Below are positions 26,560-34,876 of a stretch of DNA of 64,000 nucleotides, piece by piece; position 1 is the stretch's first letter, and the number at the start of each line of letters is the position of its first letter. This DNA comes from an uncultured Blautia sp. (GTDB lineage Bacteria > Bacillota > Clostridia > Lachnospirales > Lachnospiraceae), in NCBI GenBank assembly GCA_958367245.1, contig CATXEA010000013.1, positions 1-64,000 of the forward strand. Direction: 5' to 3'. A model generated the notes under the pieces. It saw only the letters and a list, made by a program, of their open reading frames with translations. It had not been told where the DNA came from and made no database searches. A program made the translations under genes and the position numbers.

Positions 26560-27159
26560 TTAAAATAAATCTGCAAATCCAAGAATTTTTTCTGCAATCC
26601 ACGGATTCAGGTAACACTCCATAAGAATACCACCTGTATACAGCAGTGCTCCAAGAATCACCTTTCCTGCAAAACGTCCAGCTTTTTCCGGGAAAATCCC
26701 CCTGTTTTTCCATATTCCAAGAGACAGCTCATAAATCCATGACATAAAGCAAAGGGTTACCGGAACATAGACTAAATACTGAGGAATTAAAAGCCCGATC
26801 CATACCAGCCCGCCTGACAGTCCGAAACTCAGTACAGACATGGCAAACAGCGCTCCGAGCTCTGCTCCGAAAAGAATCGTTCCCACAACCGCAACCGGTA
26901 CTCCAAATACAGAACATCCACAGACTGTACATAAAATATAATAGCTTCCTCTCATCCGCAAAAGTTCCAGCAGATATTCCTTTCCTGATATCCCCCTGTC
27001 TGCAAAAACTTCCAGAAGATACACAGATGCCATTGTTTCCTGCTGCCACTCCATCTTCCACAGGATATTAGGGATAAGATTCCCAAGTAAAAATCCGCAC
27101 AGAAATAATATCAACCCCGGAAACCCCTTTTTTCTATCAGAATTTATTCTTTTTTTCAT
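26560..27159 (-). CDS. SpoIIM-superfamily membrane protein
   Basis: 199 residues with about five hydrophobic segments. The central stretch VVGTILFGAELGALFAMSVL and GLLIPQYLVYVPVTLCFMSW match the stage II sporulation protein M superfamily. SpoIIM takes part in peptidoglycan hydrolysis during engulfment with SpoIID/P. The assignment rests on hydrophobic pattern and the GAELGA region, so it is moderate. It lies between xerD and the rny terminator, an order found in other Clostridia. Confidence 0.72.
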   Translation of the reverse strand: MKKRINSDRKKGFPGLILFLCGFLLGNLIPNILWKMEWQQETMASVYLLEVFADRGISGKEYLLELLRMRGSYYILCTVCGCSVFGVPVAVVGTILFGAELGALFAMSVLSFGLSGGLVWIGLLIPQYLVYVPVTLCFMSWIYELSLGIWKNRGIFPEKAGRFAGKVILGALLYTGGILMECYLNPWIAEKILGFADLF

Positions 27160-27204
27160 AGCTTCACCCTGTACCAGTCTACGGTAAAGTTCTGGTTTTT
27201 ATGC

Positions 27205-27252
27205 AGAAAAAAAACACTGTAAATTATGTTTATTCACATAATTTACAGTGTT
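27205..27252 (-). terminator. Terminator of rny
   Basis: A perfect 16-bp stem (27213-27228 with 27237-27252) and an 8-nt loop, followed on the minus strand by eight T residues. It lies 26 bp past the rny stop. Confidence 0.9.
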
Positions 27253-27277
27253 CATATTTGTAATTCGTAAAGAACTT

Positions 27278-28837
27278 TTATTTCGCGTAGTCAATCGCTC
27301 TGCTTTCACGGATCACGTTAACCTTAATCTGACCTGGATATTCAAGCTCTGCCTCAATCTGTTTCGCAATATCTCTTGCCAGAATTACCATATCTGCATC
27401 GTTGATATGATCCGGCAATACCATAACGCGAATCTCACGACCTGCCTGAATTGCAAAGGACTTGTCAACACCCTTGAACTGGTTGGTAATATCTTCCAAC
27501 TGTTTCAGTCTGTTGGTATATGTTTCCAGAGTCTCTCTTCTCGCACCCGGTCTGGCTGCGGAAATTGCATCAGCCGCCTGAACAATACATGCGATAAGGG
27601 ATTCCGGTTCCACATCTCCATGATGTGAAGCTACTGCATTAATTACTACAGCAGACTCCTTATACTTTCTACAGAGATCTACACCAATCTGGATATGAGA
27701 ACCTTCAACTTCATGGTCAATAGACTTACCAATATCGTGAAGAAGTCCGGCACGTTTCGCTACACGTACATCCACACCAACTTCACCTGCCAGCATTCCT
27801 GCTAACTGGGCAACTTCGATGGAATGCTTCAATGCATTCTGTCCATAGCTGGAGCGGAATTTCATTCTTCCAAGAAGCTTCAGCAGTTCCGGATGGATTC
27901 CATGAACGCCTACGTCCATAGCTGCTGTCTCACCTTCTTCGCGAATCTGGGATTCCACTTCTCTCTGCGCTTTCTCTACCATCTCTTCGATTCTTGCCGG
28001 ATGGATACGTCCGTCCACGATCAGCTTCTCAAGCGCCACACGGGCAATCTCACGGCGAATCGGATCAAACGCGGATAATACAACTGCCTCCGGAGTATCG
28101 TCAATGATAAGATCAACACCGGTCAATGTTTCCAGTGTACGGATATTTCTTCCCTCACGCCCGATAATACGGCCCTTCATCTCATCACTCGGAAGCTGGA
28201 CTACAGAAATAGTTGCTTCAGATACATGGTCAACCGCACATTTCTGAATGGCATTTACCACATATTCTTTTGCTTTCTTTCCTGCTTCTTCCTTTGCTCT
28301 GTTCTCGAGCTCTCTGTAAAGCTTAGCCACATCTACCTTGACATCGTCTTCCACAGATTTGAGTAACTCTTCCTTTGCCTGTTCGGAGGTCAGACCTGAA
28401 ACACGTTCCAGTTCCTGTACTCCTTTCTGCTCAAGTTCTTCTACTCTTTTTTCCTTTTTCTGCACTTCGGCTGCTCTCGCTGTGCACTCTGCTTCACGCT
28501 TCTCAACTACTTCCGCTTTTTTATCTACGGCTGCTTCCTTTGATAAAACACGGTTTTCATACTTCTGCAGTTCGTTTCTTCGTTCCTTGGTTTCTTTCTC
28601 CAGTTCATTTTTTGTACGGAGAGATTCTTCTTTGACTTCCAATAAAGCTTCTCTTTTTTTAGTTTCCGCCGTTTTCAGGGCTTCATCTATAATGCTTCTT
28701 GCTTTGTCTTCCGCTGTCCCTACAATTTCTGCGTCTTTTTTGACCTTATTGTTCACAGCGACCTTGCAAGTAACAGGAACCGCAATAAGTAGCGCGACCA
28801 TCACAGCGACAATTGCAACAATAATTGTTGTTGTCAC
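27278..28837 (-). CDS. rny: Ribonuclease Y
   Basis: 519 residues. N-terminal membrane anchor (IIVAIVAVMVALLIAVPVTC), a long Lys/Glu-rich coiled coil (about residues 45-200), a KH domain with GRIIGREGRNIRTLE, then the HD domain with LLHDIGKSIDHEVEGSH and VASHHGDVEP. It is the membrane endoribonuclease that initiates mRNA decay. GGAGGTGCTCCT precedes the start. Its own promoter and terminator separate it from recX. Confidence 0.97.
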   Translation of the reverse strand: MTTTIIVAIVAVMVALLIAVPVTCKVAVNNKVKKDAEIVGTAEDKARSIIDEALKTAETKKREALLEVKEESLRTKNELEKETKERRNELQKYENRVLSKEAAVDKKAEVVEKREAECTARAAEVQKKEKRVEELEQKGVQELERVSGLTSEQAKEELLKSVEDDVKVDVAKLYRELENRAKEEAGKKAKEYVVNAIQKCAVDHVSEATISVVQLPSDEMKGRIIGREGRNIRTLETLTGVDLIIDDTPEAVVLSAFDPIRREIARVALEKLIVDGRIHPARIEEMVEKAQREVESQIREEGETAAMDVGVHGIHPELLKLLGRMKFRSSYGQNALKHSIEVAQLAGMLAGEVGVDVRVAKRAGLLHDIGKSIDHEVEGSHIQIGVDLCRKYKESAVVINAVASHHGDVEPESLIACIVQAADAISAARPGARRETLETYTNRLKQLEDITNQFKGVDKSFAIQAGREIRVMVLPDHINDADMVILARDIAKQIEAELEYPGQIKVNVIRESRAIDYAK

Positions 28838-28884
28838 AGGAGCACCTCCTTATTTAGTTTTCATTGTACAAATACAACAATAAT

Positions 28885-28913
28885 AGTATATCTGTTTCTG
28901 ATACTTATGTCAA
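28885..28913 (-). promoter_or_regulatory. rny promoter
   Basis: On the minus strand TTGACA (28908-28913), a 17-nt spacer and TATACT (28885-28890). Confidence 0.8.
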
Positions 28914-28952
28914 GTTTTTATGAACAGTTCTGGTAATTCCTGTTTTAATGTT

Positions 28953-29456
28953 TTAATCCTCGCAAAATCGTGTTTCATGGGAAATACGGATATTCATTTC
29001 TTCCAGTACAGAGGAAATATCATGGAACTGAAAACCGCGGCGCACCAGATATCCCTGAAGACGGCGCATCTCTTTTTCATTCAGTTCCGTATTTGCCTCA
29101 TATTTCTTCTCTATGTTCCTTCTGAGAATTTCGCGTTCATCCGGCTGATTCAGGGCAGCCTCTTCTTCCCAGGCTTCTGCTGCTGTCTGCCTGTCCACGC
29201 CTTTCTGCTGAAGCTCCTGAATCAGTTTCTGGCGGCTCTTCGTCTCCATACGACAGGCAATGTACGTTCTGGCGTATCGGCTGTCATCAATATAGCCATA
29301 TGATTTCACATAAGCCATAGCGTCCGCTGCTGCTCTTTCTGAAAATCCTGCCTGACGGAGCCTGTCTGACAGCGCTTTCTCCGTACGGTCCATATGTTCC
29401 AAAAGCTGCATGGCTTTCCTTCTGGCATTTCTGATTTCTTCCGGAAGTACCGTCAT
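28953..29456 (-). CDS. recX: Regulatory protein RecX
   Basis: 167 residues, helical, with repeated three-helix motifs: LSDRLRQAGFSERAAADAM, YGYIDDSRYARTYI, RRLQGYLVRRGF. RecX binds RecA filaments and limits or modulates strand exchange. It begins 3 bp after the recA stop, so the two are cotranscribed under the SOS promoter. Confidence 0.93.
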   Translation of the reverse strand: MTVLPEEIRNARRKAMQLLEHMDRTEKALSDRLRQAGFSERAAADAMAYVKSYGYIDDSRYARTYIACRMETKSRQKLIQELQQKGVDRQTAAEAWEEEAALNQPDEREILRRNIEKKYEANTELNEKEMRRLQGYLVRRGFQFHDISSVLEEMNIRISHETRFCED

Positions 29457-29459
29457 AGG

Positions 29460-30524
29460 TTATTCCTCAATTTCTTCTTCCTCAGAAGTTACCATTGCCT
29501 CTGTTTCTTCGATTTCTGCATCCTCTCCCGGAAGAAGATGGTAGTGGATTCTTACCTTCTTCTCGATCTCGTCACAGATTTCCGGATGTTCTTTCAGGAA
29601 TTTCTTGGCATTCTCACGTCCCTGACCAATCTTATCTCCCTGGTACGCATACCATGCGCCGCTCTTATTGACAATCGAGCAGTCTGCTGCAAGATCAAGG
29701 ATATCGCCTTCTTTGGAAATACCTGTACCAAACATAATATCAAATTCCGCCTGTTTAAACGGCGGAGCCACCTTATTCTTCACTACTTTAATTCTTGTAT
29801 GGTTACCTACCATATCGCCGCCCTGCTTCAATGTCTCTACACGGCGTACATCCAGACGAATGGATGAGTAGAATTTCAGCGCACGGCCTCCTGTAGTTGT
29901 CTCCGGATTGCCGAACATAACCCCCACCTTCTCACGAAGCTGGTTGATAAAAATAACCACACAATTAGACTTACTGATTACTGCAGTAAGCTTACGGAGC
30001 GCCTGAGACATCAGACGTGCCTGAAGACCTACATGACTGTCTCCCATATCTCCGTCAATCTCAGCCTTGGGAACAAGGGCTGCTACAGAGTCCACGATTA
30101 CAATGTCAACTGCTCCGGAGCGCACCATCGTCTCTGTAATTTCAAGCGCCTGCTCGCCGTTATCCGGCTGGGATATGTAAAGGTTATCAATATCTACACC
30201 GATATTCTTTGCATAAACAGGGTCAAGGGCATGTTCTGCATCAATAAAGCCTGCGATACCGCCGCGTTTCTGAACCTCTGCCACCATATGTAAGGCAACC
30301 GTAGTCTTACCACTGGACTCAGGGCCATAGATTTCAATAATTCGTCCTTTAGGAACTCCACCAACACCAAGCGCGATATCAAGGCTCAGAGAGCCTGTAG
30401 GTACCGTCTCAATCTGCATATTGGCTCTGGATTCTCCCAGCTTCATAACGGATCCCTTACCGTACTGCTTCTCAATCTGTCCAAGGGCTGCTTCCAGTGC
30501 TTTCTGTTTCTCTTCGTTAATCAT
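29460..30524 (-). CDS. recA: Recombinase RecA
   Basis: 354 residues. Walker A GPESSGKTTVALH, VDSVAALVPKAE, DNA loop GDSHVGLQARLMSQALRK, FINQLREKVGVMFGNPE, and an acidic C-terminal tail (EEEEIEE). It forms filaments on single-stranded DNA for repair and triggers LexA cleavage. A perfect LexA box in its promoter region shows SOS control. First gene of recA-recX. Confidence 0.99.
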   Translation of the reverse strand: MINEEKQKALEAALGQIEKQYGKGSVMKLGESRANMQIETVPTGSLSLDIALGVGGVPKGRIIEIYGPESSGKTTVALHMVAEVQKRGGIAGFIDAEHALDPVYAKNIGVDIDNLYISQPDNGEQALEITETMVRSGAVDIVIVDSVAALVPKAEIDGDMGDSHVGLQARLMSQALRKLTAVISKSNCVVIFINQLREKVGVMFGNPETTTGGRALKFYSSIRLDVRRVETLKQGGDMVGNHTRIKVVKNKVAPPFKQAEFDIMFGTGISKEGDILDLAADCSIVNKSGAWYAYQGDKIGQGRENAKKFLKEHPEICDEIEKKVRIHYHLLPGEDAEIEETEAMVTSEEEEIEE

Positions 30525-30560
30525 CTATATTATCTCCTTGCTCTTACTTTTCGCTCATTG

Positions 30561-30574
30561 CGAACCTATGTTCG
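30561..30574 (-). promoter_or_regulatory. LexA (SOS) box of recA
   Basis: CGAACCTATGTTCG is a perfect match to the Gram-positive SOS box CGAAC-N4-GTTCG. It lies about 15 bp downstream of the -10 element, over the transcription start zone. Confidence 0.93.
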
Positions 30575-30588
30575 TGTTTTCTGTTACC

Positions 30589-30617
30589 ATAGTAGTATAC
30601 TTCTCCTGAAATGTCAA
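30589..30617 (-). promoter_or_regulatory. recA promoter
   Basis: On the minus strand TTGACA (30612-30617), a 17-nt spacer and TACTAT (30589-30594), just upstream of the LexA box. Confidence 0.85.
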
Positions 30618-30684
30618 GCCTTTCCTTGTAAATAATGCACAGTTTTCATCGACAAAATCTGACAGTTTCATTGTAACTTAAAAA

Positions 30685-30714
30685 GCCAGAAGGCATCCAA
30701 TGACACCCTCTGGC
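30685..30714 (-). terminator. Terminator after the coat-protein pair
   Basis: GCCAGAAGG pairs with CCTCTGGC (one offset), followed on the minus strand by TTTTTAAG. It lies 28 bp past the stop of the 82-residue coat protein. Confidence 0.8.
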
Positions 30715-30742
30715 CGAAAAATTACTTATGCTGTTTTCAGAA

Positions 30743-30991
30743 TCAGCCCTGACTTAAAACAGAGCGGACATGATCCACTTCTTCTCTTGTCGCCTGCGCT
30801 GCAGGAACATAATATCCCCTGTTGCGGGCAATCCCGTAAATCTCTTCCTGAGACATTTCACACTGATTACGCATCTGCTTCAATGTCTGCTTAAGCTGAG
30901 GATTCTCTGTCTGAGAAATCATTTCCCCGTAGCGCACCAGTTCGCCGTTAATTCCTGTAAGCGTATCTACTACCATTGTCTTTTCGTCCAT
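30743..30991 (-). CDS. CotF-family spore coat protein
   Basis: 82 residues, two long helices: MVVDTLTGINGELVRYGEMI and NPQLKQTLKQMRNQCEMSQ, then YGIARNRGYYVPAAQAT. That last motif is typical of CotF-like ferritin-fold coat proteins. Eleven bp downstream of a related shorter gene; together they look like a two-gene coat operon. TAGGAGGCAGAGC precedes the ATG. Confidence 0.8.
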   Translation of the reverse strand: MDEKTMVVDTLTGINGELVRYGEMISQTENPQLKQTLKQMRNQCEMSQEEIYGIARNRGYYVPAAQATREEVDHVRSVLSQG

Positions 30992-31001
30992 GCTCTGCCT
31001 C

Positions 31002-31187
31002 CTACTGTAAAAACTGCATTAACTGCTGCTTGCTCTGTACTGCGGACTGTGCGGATTTCTGGAAGAACTGTTTCACTTCCATGTCCATAGCCTGCTGCGC
31101 ATACGCATCCATTTTACAGTGGGTGGTTTCATAGCCTCCGATAAGATGGCGCAGATTCTGTAAATCCAATTCTGAAATTTGTGTCAT
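31002..31187 (-). CDS. Small CotF-like coat protein
   Basis: 61 residues, one long helical hairpin: SELDLQNLRHLIGGYETTH followed by MDAYAQQAMDMEVKQFFQ and a Gln/Ser-rich end. It resembles the N-terminal half of CotF-type proteins and pairs with the next gene. The ATG at 31187 has AGGAGG 8 nt upstream; a reading from 31253 runs into the glgA end and lacks a ribosome site. Confidence 0.72.
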   Translation of the reverse strand: MTQISELDLQNLRHLIGGYETTHCKMDAYAQQAMDMEVKQFFQKSAQSAVQSKQQLMQFLQ

Positions 31188-31242
31188 AACACTACCTCCT
31201 GTAAGTTGTTTACAGAGGATAGTATTTCTGATTCTCTGAAAA

Positions 31243-32688
31243 TTATTCTCCAATCAGCCAGTTATACATTTCTTCATACTGACGCGCAGAATTATTCCAT
31301 GAGAAATCTGCTGCCATAGCGCGGTCAACCATCTTATTCCAGTCGCGTTTCTTGTCATAGTAGATACGCTCTGCATTGCGGATGGTGTTAAGCATTTCAT
31401 GGGCATTGTAATTGCGGAAGGAGAATCCTGTTCCTGTTCCCTCAATTTCGTTGAAAGGCTCTACCGTATCCTTCAGACCGCCAGTTTCTCTGACAATCGG
31501 AAGAGTTCCGTAACGAAGGCTCATAAGCTGGCTTAATCCGCACGGCTCAAAGAGAGACGGCATAAGGAATGCGTCAGATGCCGCATAAATACGGTGTGAC
31601 ATTGCCTCATCGTAGTAAATCTGTGCAGAAACCTTGCCATGATATTTCCAGTCAAAATGACGGAACATATTTTCGTAACGCTCGTCGCCTGTACCAAGAG
31701 CAACAATCTGCACCGCATCCTGACAGAGCTCATCCATGATATAAGCAATCAGGTCGAAGCCCTTCTGGTCTGTCAGACGGGATACAATACCGATCATCAT
31801 CGTCTTCGGGTCTTCTGTCAGACCTAAATCTCTCTGAAGCTGAAGTTTATTTTTAACCTTTTCCTTACGGAATGTGGTTGCATTGTAGTTCTTTGTGATA
31901 TACTGGTCTGTTTCCGGATTGAATAAATCATAATCAATACCGTTTACAATACCGCGCAGGCTGTTGGAACGCGCGCACATAAGTCCGTCCAGACGCTCGC
32001 CGTAGAACGGTGTCTTGATTTCCTCTGCATAAGTATTGCTTACTGTCGTAACTGCATCTGCGAATACAATACCGCCTTTCAGGAAGTTTGCATCCTTATA
32101 GGCTTCCAGCTTGTCCGGTGCGAAATAGTAATCGGAAAGACCTGTGATTCCCTGTACAGTCTTAACGTCATACACACCCTGGAATTTCAGGTTATGTATA
32201 GTCATAATAGTTTTAATGTTCCAGAAGAATTCATTCTGCTGGAAGCTGTCATGAAGGTAAACAGGAACCAGACCTGTCTGCCAGTCATGGCAGTGAATAA
32301 TGTCAGGACGGAAACCAATCACAGGAAGCACTGAGAGAACCGCTTTAGAGAAAAATGCAAATTTCTCAAGATCCCACGGTGCAGCATCATATGGCTTCGG
32401 TCCGCTGAAATAGTATTCGTTGTCGATGAAATAGAATTTGATTCCATCATACTCCATCTGCATAACACCAACATAACAGTTCTTGTAACCCAGATCCATA
32501 TAAAAGTGAGTTACATATTCCATTCTGTCTTTCCATTCCTGTTTCATACATGCATATTTAGGAAGAATTACACGAATATCGAAATAGCGTTTATCAAAAC
32601 ATTTCGGCAATGCGCCGGCAACGTCTGCTAATCCTCCTGTTTTGATAAATGGTACTGCTTCAGATGTTGCAAACAAAATATTCTTCAT
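31243..32688 (-). CDS. glgA: Glycogen synthase (ADP-glucose type)
   Basis: 481 residues, GT5 family. KTGGLADVAGALPK near the N-terminus binds ADP-glucose; the C-terminal half has GIVSRLTDQKGFDL and the E-x7-E motif in FEPCGLSQLMSLRYG. It extends alpha-1,4-glucan chains. No other glg gene is adjacent, so it is separate from a glycogen operon here; it may work with the amylosucrase-like enzyme in glucan metabolism, but that is inference. Confidence 0.96.
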   Translation of the reverse strand: MKNILFATSEAVPFIKTGGLADVAGALPKCFDKRYFDIRVILPKYACMKQEWKDRMEYVTHFYMDLGYKNCYVGVMQMEYDGIKFYFIDNEYYFSGPKPYDAAPWDLEKFAFFSKAVLSVLPVIGFRPDIIHCHDWQTGLVPVYLHDSFQQNEFFWNIKTIMTIHNLKFQGVYDVKTVQGITGLSDYYFAPDKLEAYKDANFLKGGIVFADAVTTVSNTYAEEIKTPFYGERLDGLMCARSNSLRGIVNGIDYDLFNPETDQYITKNYNATTFRKEKVKNKLQLQRDLGLTEDPKTMMIGIVSRLTDQKGFDLIAYIMDELCQDAVQIVALGTGDERYENMFRHFDWKYHGKVSAQIYYDEAMSHRIYAASDAFLMPSLFEPCGLSQLMSLRYGTLPIVRETGGLKDTVEPFNEIEGTGTGFSFRNYNAHEMLNTIRNAERIYYDKKRDWNKMVDRAMAADFSWNNSARQYEEMYNWLIGE

Positions 32689-32745
32689 CCCAAGACCCTC
32701 CTTCGTAAAGTCAACTTAATGTATTAATTATACCGCAAAAATCTT

Positions 32746-33552
32746 CTAATGGAAAGCCCGATTTTTATATTCCAGCCTTATTTTATCCGCAATTAATGCA
32801 ATAAATTCGGAATTCGTCGGTTTCCCCTTCCCAGTGCTGACTGTATAACCAAAAAGAGCATCTATAGTATCCATTTTCCCTCTGCTCCACGCCACTTCAA
32901 TAGCATGACGGATGGCTCTTTCCACCCTGCTTGAAGTCGTCTGGTGTTTTTTTGCAATTGTAGGATATAATATTTTTGTGATGGAATTGAGCATTTCCAT
33001 ATCTCCTACTGACAAAATAATTGCGTCCCTTAAATACTGATATCCCTTAATATGGGCGGGGACGCCGATTTCATGTATAATATTTGTAACATCTGCCTCC
33101 AGATTTCCCTTCGTATATGTCTCCCTGTCATCCCCCGGAATCTGACGGTTTATCTCTCTTATTTTGCGGTCTCCTGCTCTTCGGATATGCTTAATCCTGT
33201 TGATCAGCATCTTGTTATCAAAAGGTTTCAGCATATAGTAGTCTGCTCCCAGACTGAATGCATCCTCCGTTATGCGGTCCTGTCCCACCGCTGATACGAC
33301 AATAAAAGACGGCGCTTTTTTTCCTGATGTATCGTGGCTGAACCTCTCCATAACTGATAAACCGTCCACCTTCGGCATAATAATGTCCAGAACTACTACA
33401 TCCGGTTCTTTTTCCTGAATAATATTACAGATTTCTTCTCCATTATGTGCTTTTCCGACCAGCTTAAGGTCTTTATCTTCTTCGATCATACGACCCAGTA
33501 TTTCTACCATTTTTTCATTATCATCCGCAACTGCCACATTTAATTTTTCCAT
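32746..33552 (-). CDS. spo0A: Sporulation master regulator Spo0A
   Basis: 268 residues. Receiver domain with the acidic pair VADDNE, the phosphorylated Asp in VVVLDIIMPKVDG (about residue 56) and the Lys in MLKPFDN; then the Spo0A C-terminal DNA-binding domain with TSSRVERAIRHAIEVAWSRG. It controls entry into sporulation. The ATG at 33552 lies 11 nt after GGAGG; the frame runs open to 33675 without a better start. It is normally next to spoIVB; here it is about 18 kb away. Confidence 0.97.
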   Translation of the reverse strand: MEKLNVAVADDNEKMVEILGRMIEEDKDLKLVGKAHNGEEICNIIQEKEPDVVVLDIIMPKVDGLSVMERFSHDTSGKKAPSFIVVSAVGQDRITEDAFSLGADYYMLKPFDNKMLINRIKHIRRAGDRKIREINRQIPGDDRETYTKGNLEADVTNIIHEIGVPAHIKGYQYLRDAIILSVGDMEMLNSITKILYPTIAKKHQTTSSRVERAIRHAIEVAWSRGKMDTIDALFGYTVSTGKGKPTNSEFIALIADKIRLEYKNRAFH

Positions 33553-33578
33553 GAGGCCTGTCTCCTCCCTAACCTGTC

Positions 33579-33604
33579 GCTGTTCACAGTTCCCTGTGAA
33601 CAGC
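33579..33604 (-). promoter_or_regulatory. Perfect hairpin in the spo0A leader
   Basis: GCTGTTCACAG (33579-33589) and CTGTGAACAGC (33594-33604) are exact reverse complements around a 4-nt loop, 27 bp before the spo0A start and just upstream of its ribosome site. No T run follows, so it is not a terminator. It could be an mRNA-stability or translation element, or a protein-binding palindrome. Confidence 0.55.
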
Positions 33605-33680
33605 TTCCTGAATCTGTCTATGTTTACATTTACAACGGGGCCCTTATAAGAACTGCTTTTGTTCCTACGCGTCATAGTTC

Positions 33681-33710
33681 ATTATAGAGGAATCCAGATG
33701 GGGAAATCAA
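33681..33710 (-). promoter_or_regulatory. spo0A promoter
   Basis: On the minus strand TTGATT (33705-33710), an 18-nt spacer and TATAAT (33681-33686), about 130 bp before the start codon. The rest of the gap up to 33842 shows no gene. Confidence 0.6.
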
Positions 33711-33842
33711 GGGAAAGACGGCGATTCTCCTTGGTTTTCGCTCTTCCTTTATCTAGATAAATCCGCAAGGAATGAACTTCTTTTACCTTTATCAACAGCA
33801 AAGGAAAAAATTCTATTTTTTTTGCAGTTTCATATTTAAATC

Positions 33843-34733
33843 TTATTCAGAACCAGATCTGGCAGTAGCAAGTTCCGCAAACTTCTGCATCTGAGGAGTC
33901 ACCCATTTGCTCTGATGATAAAAAAGCTGACTGTACATCACTACCTGCGGAAAATTTGTATGAATCTGGCACAGTTTTTTCTGCTCTAAGTCTTTTTTTA
34001 CCGTAAATTCCGGCAAAAAGGAATATCCCATCCCACGTTTCAGCAGTTTAATTATCGTATCTGTATTCCCAAGTTCCAGAATCGGATGAATCTCCAGTTC
34101 GGCTTCTGCAAGAAGGCGCTCCAATTCATATTGATAAGCTGCCCCTCTCTCTGTCAGAATAAAAGGCTTCCGGACCAGTTCCTGTATGGGAATGTTCTCC
34201 GTCTCCGCTATTTTCTGATCATAAAGAGTTACAAATACTATTTTTTCCTCTTTCTGCGCTGCACACTTCCATTCGGATTTACAGATTTTGCAGTCCAGCG
34301 TATACAACAGATCAATCTCATTTTGACGAGCCATTTCCATAAGTTCTTCTACTGTGCCGGATTTCATCAACAAGTTCACTTTCGGATACTGCTTATGAAA
34401 AGAATAAATCATCTCCGGCAAAATCGCAGTACTGACCGACTCAACACCTCCAATCCTCAAACTCCCCTCCAGTTCTCCTTCTATATTTGCAAAAGTAAGA
34501 GCCTGATTCATTAAACGCATAATTTCATTTGCATAAGAAGTAAATTCCATTCCTCTTTCTGTAAGTGAAATTTTTTTTCCTATTCTCTCAAATAATTGAA
34601 CCCCCAGTTCTTTTTCAAGCTGACGGATCTGTACCGTCACTGCAGATTGTGAATACCCAAGTATTCTGGCTGCCCTTGAAATATTTTGTGTAGCTGCAAC
34701 TTTCAAAAAGGTATTTATATTTCTTAATTCCAT
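33843..34733 (-). CDS. LysR-family transcriptional regulator
   Basis: 296 residues. N-terminal winged helix INTFLKVAATQNISRAARIL and GYSQSAVTVQIRQLEKELG, then a periplasmic-binding-protein-like effector domain. It is divergent from the aromatic amino acid decarboxylase gene with a 143-bp gap, the standard layout for a LysR protein controlling its neighbour. The effector is probably an aromatic amino acid or its product, by inference. A perfect inverted repeat with LysR-type spacing lies in the gap. Confidence 0.92.
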   Translation of the reverse strand: MELRNINTFLKVAATQNISRAARILGYSQSAVTVQIRQLEKELGVQLFERIGKKISLTERGMEFTSYANEIMRLMNQALTFANIEGELEGSLRIGGVESVSTAILPEMIYSFHKQYPKVNLLMKSGTVEELMEMARQNEIDLLYTLDCKICKSEWKCAAQKEEKIVFVTLYDQKIAETENIPIQELVRKPFILTERGAAYQYELERLLAEAELEIHPILELGNTDTIIKLLKRGMGYSFLPEFTVKKDLEQKKLCQIHTNFPQVVMYSQLFYHQSKWVTPQMQKFAELATARSGSE

Positions 34734-34800
34734 ATCCGCTCCTGCTAATTAATATTTTTCATATATAATATAAAATACATGAATTTTACATATATGTCTT

Positions 34801-34816
34801 CTTAGTGTAAACTAAG
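34801..34816. promoter_or_regulatory. Probable LysR operator upstream of the decarboxylase
   Basis: CTTAGT-GTAA-ACTAAG is a perfect inverted repeat containing the T-N11-A pattern of LysR boxes. It abuts the decarboxylase -35 region, the position expected for activation. Confidence 0.65.
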
Positions 34817-34837
34817 TTCAGTTTCATGTAAAGAATG

Positions 34838-34843
34838 TATAAT
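34838..34843 (+). promoter_or_regulatory. -10 element of the decarboxylase promoter
   Basis: TATAAT at 34838-34843, 34 bp before the start codon. The -35 region 17 nt upstream (AGTTCA) is poor, which fits a promoter needing the LysR activator. Confidence 0.6.
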
Positions 34844-34876
34844 GTAATAAATTTTCATTCAGGAGGACTATCTATT

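Noticed and set aside
33579..33604. Terminator upstream of spo0A
   Set aside because: No T run follows on either strand.
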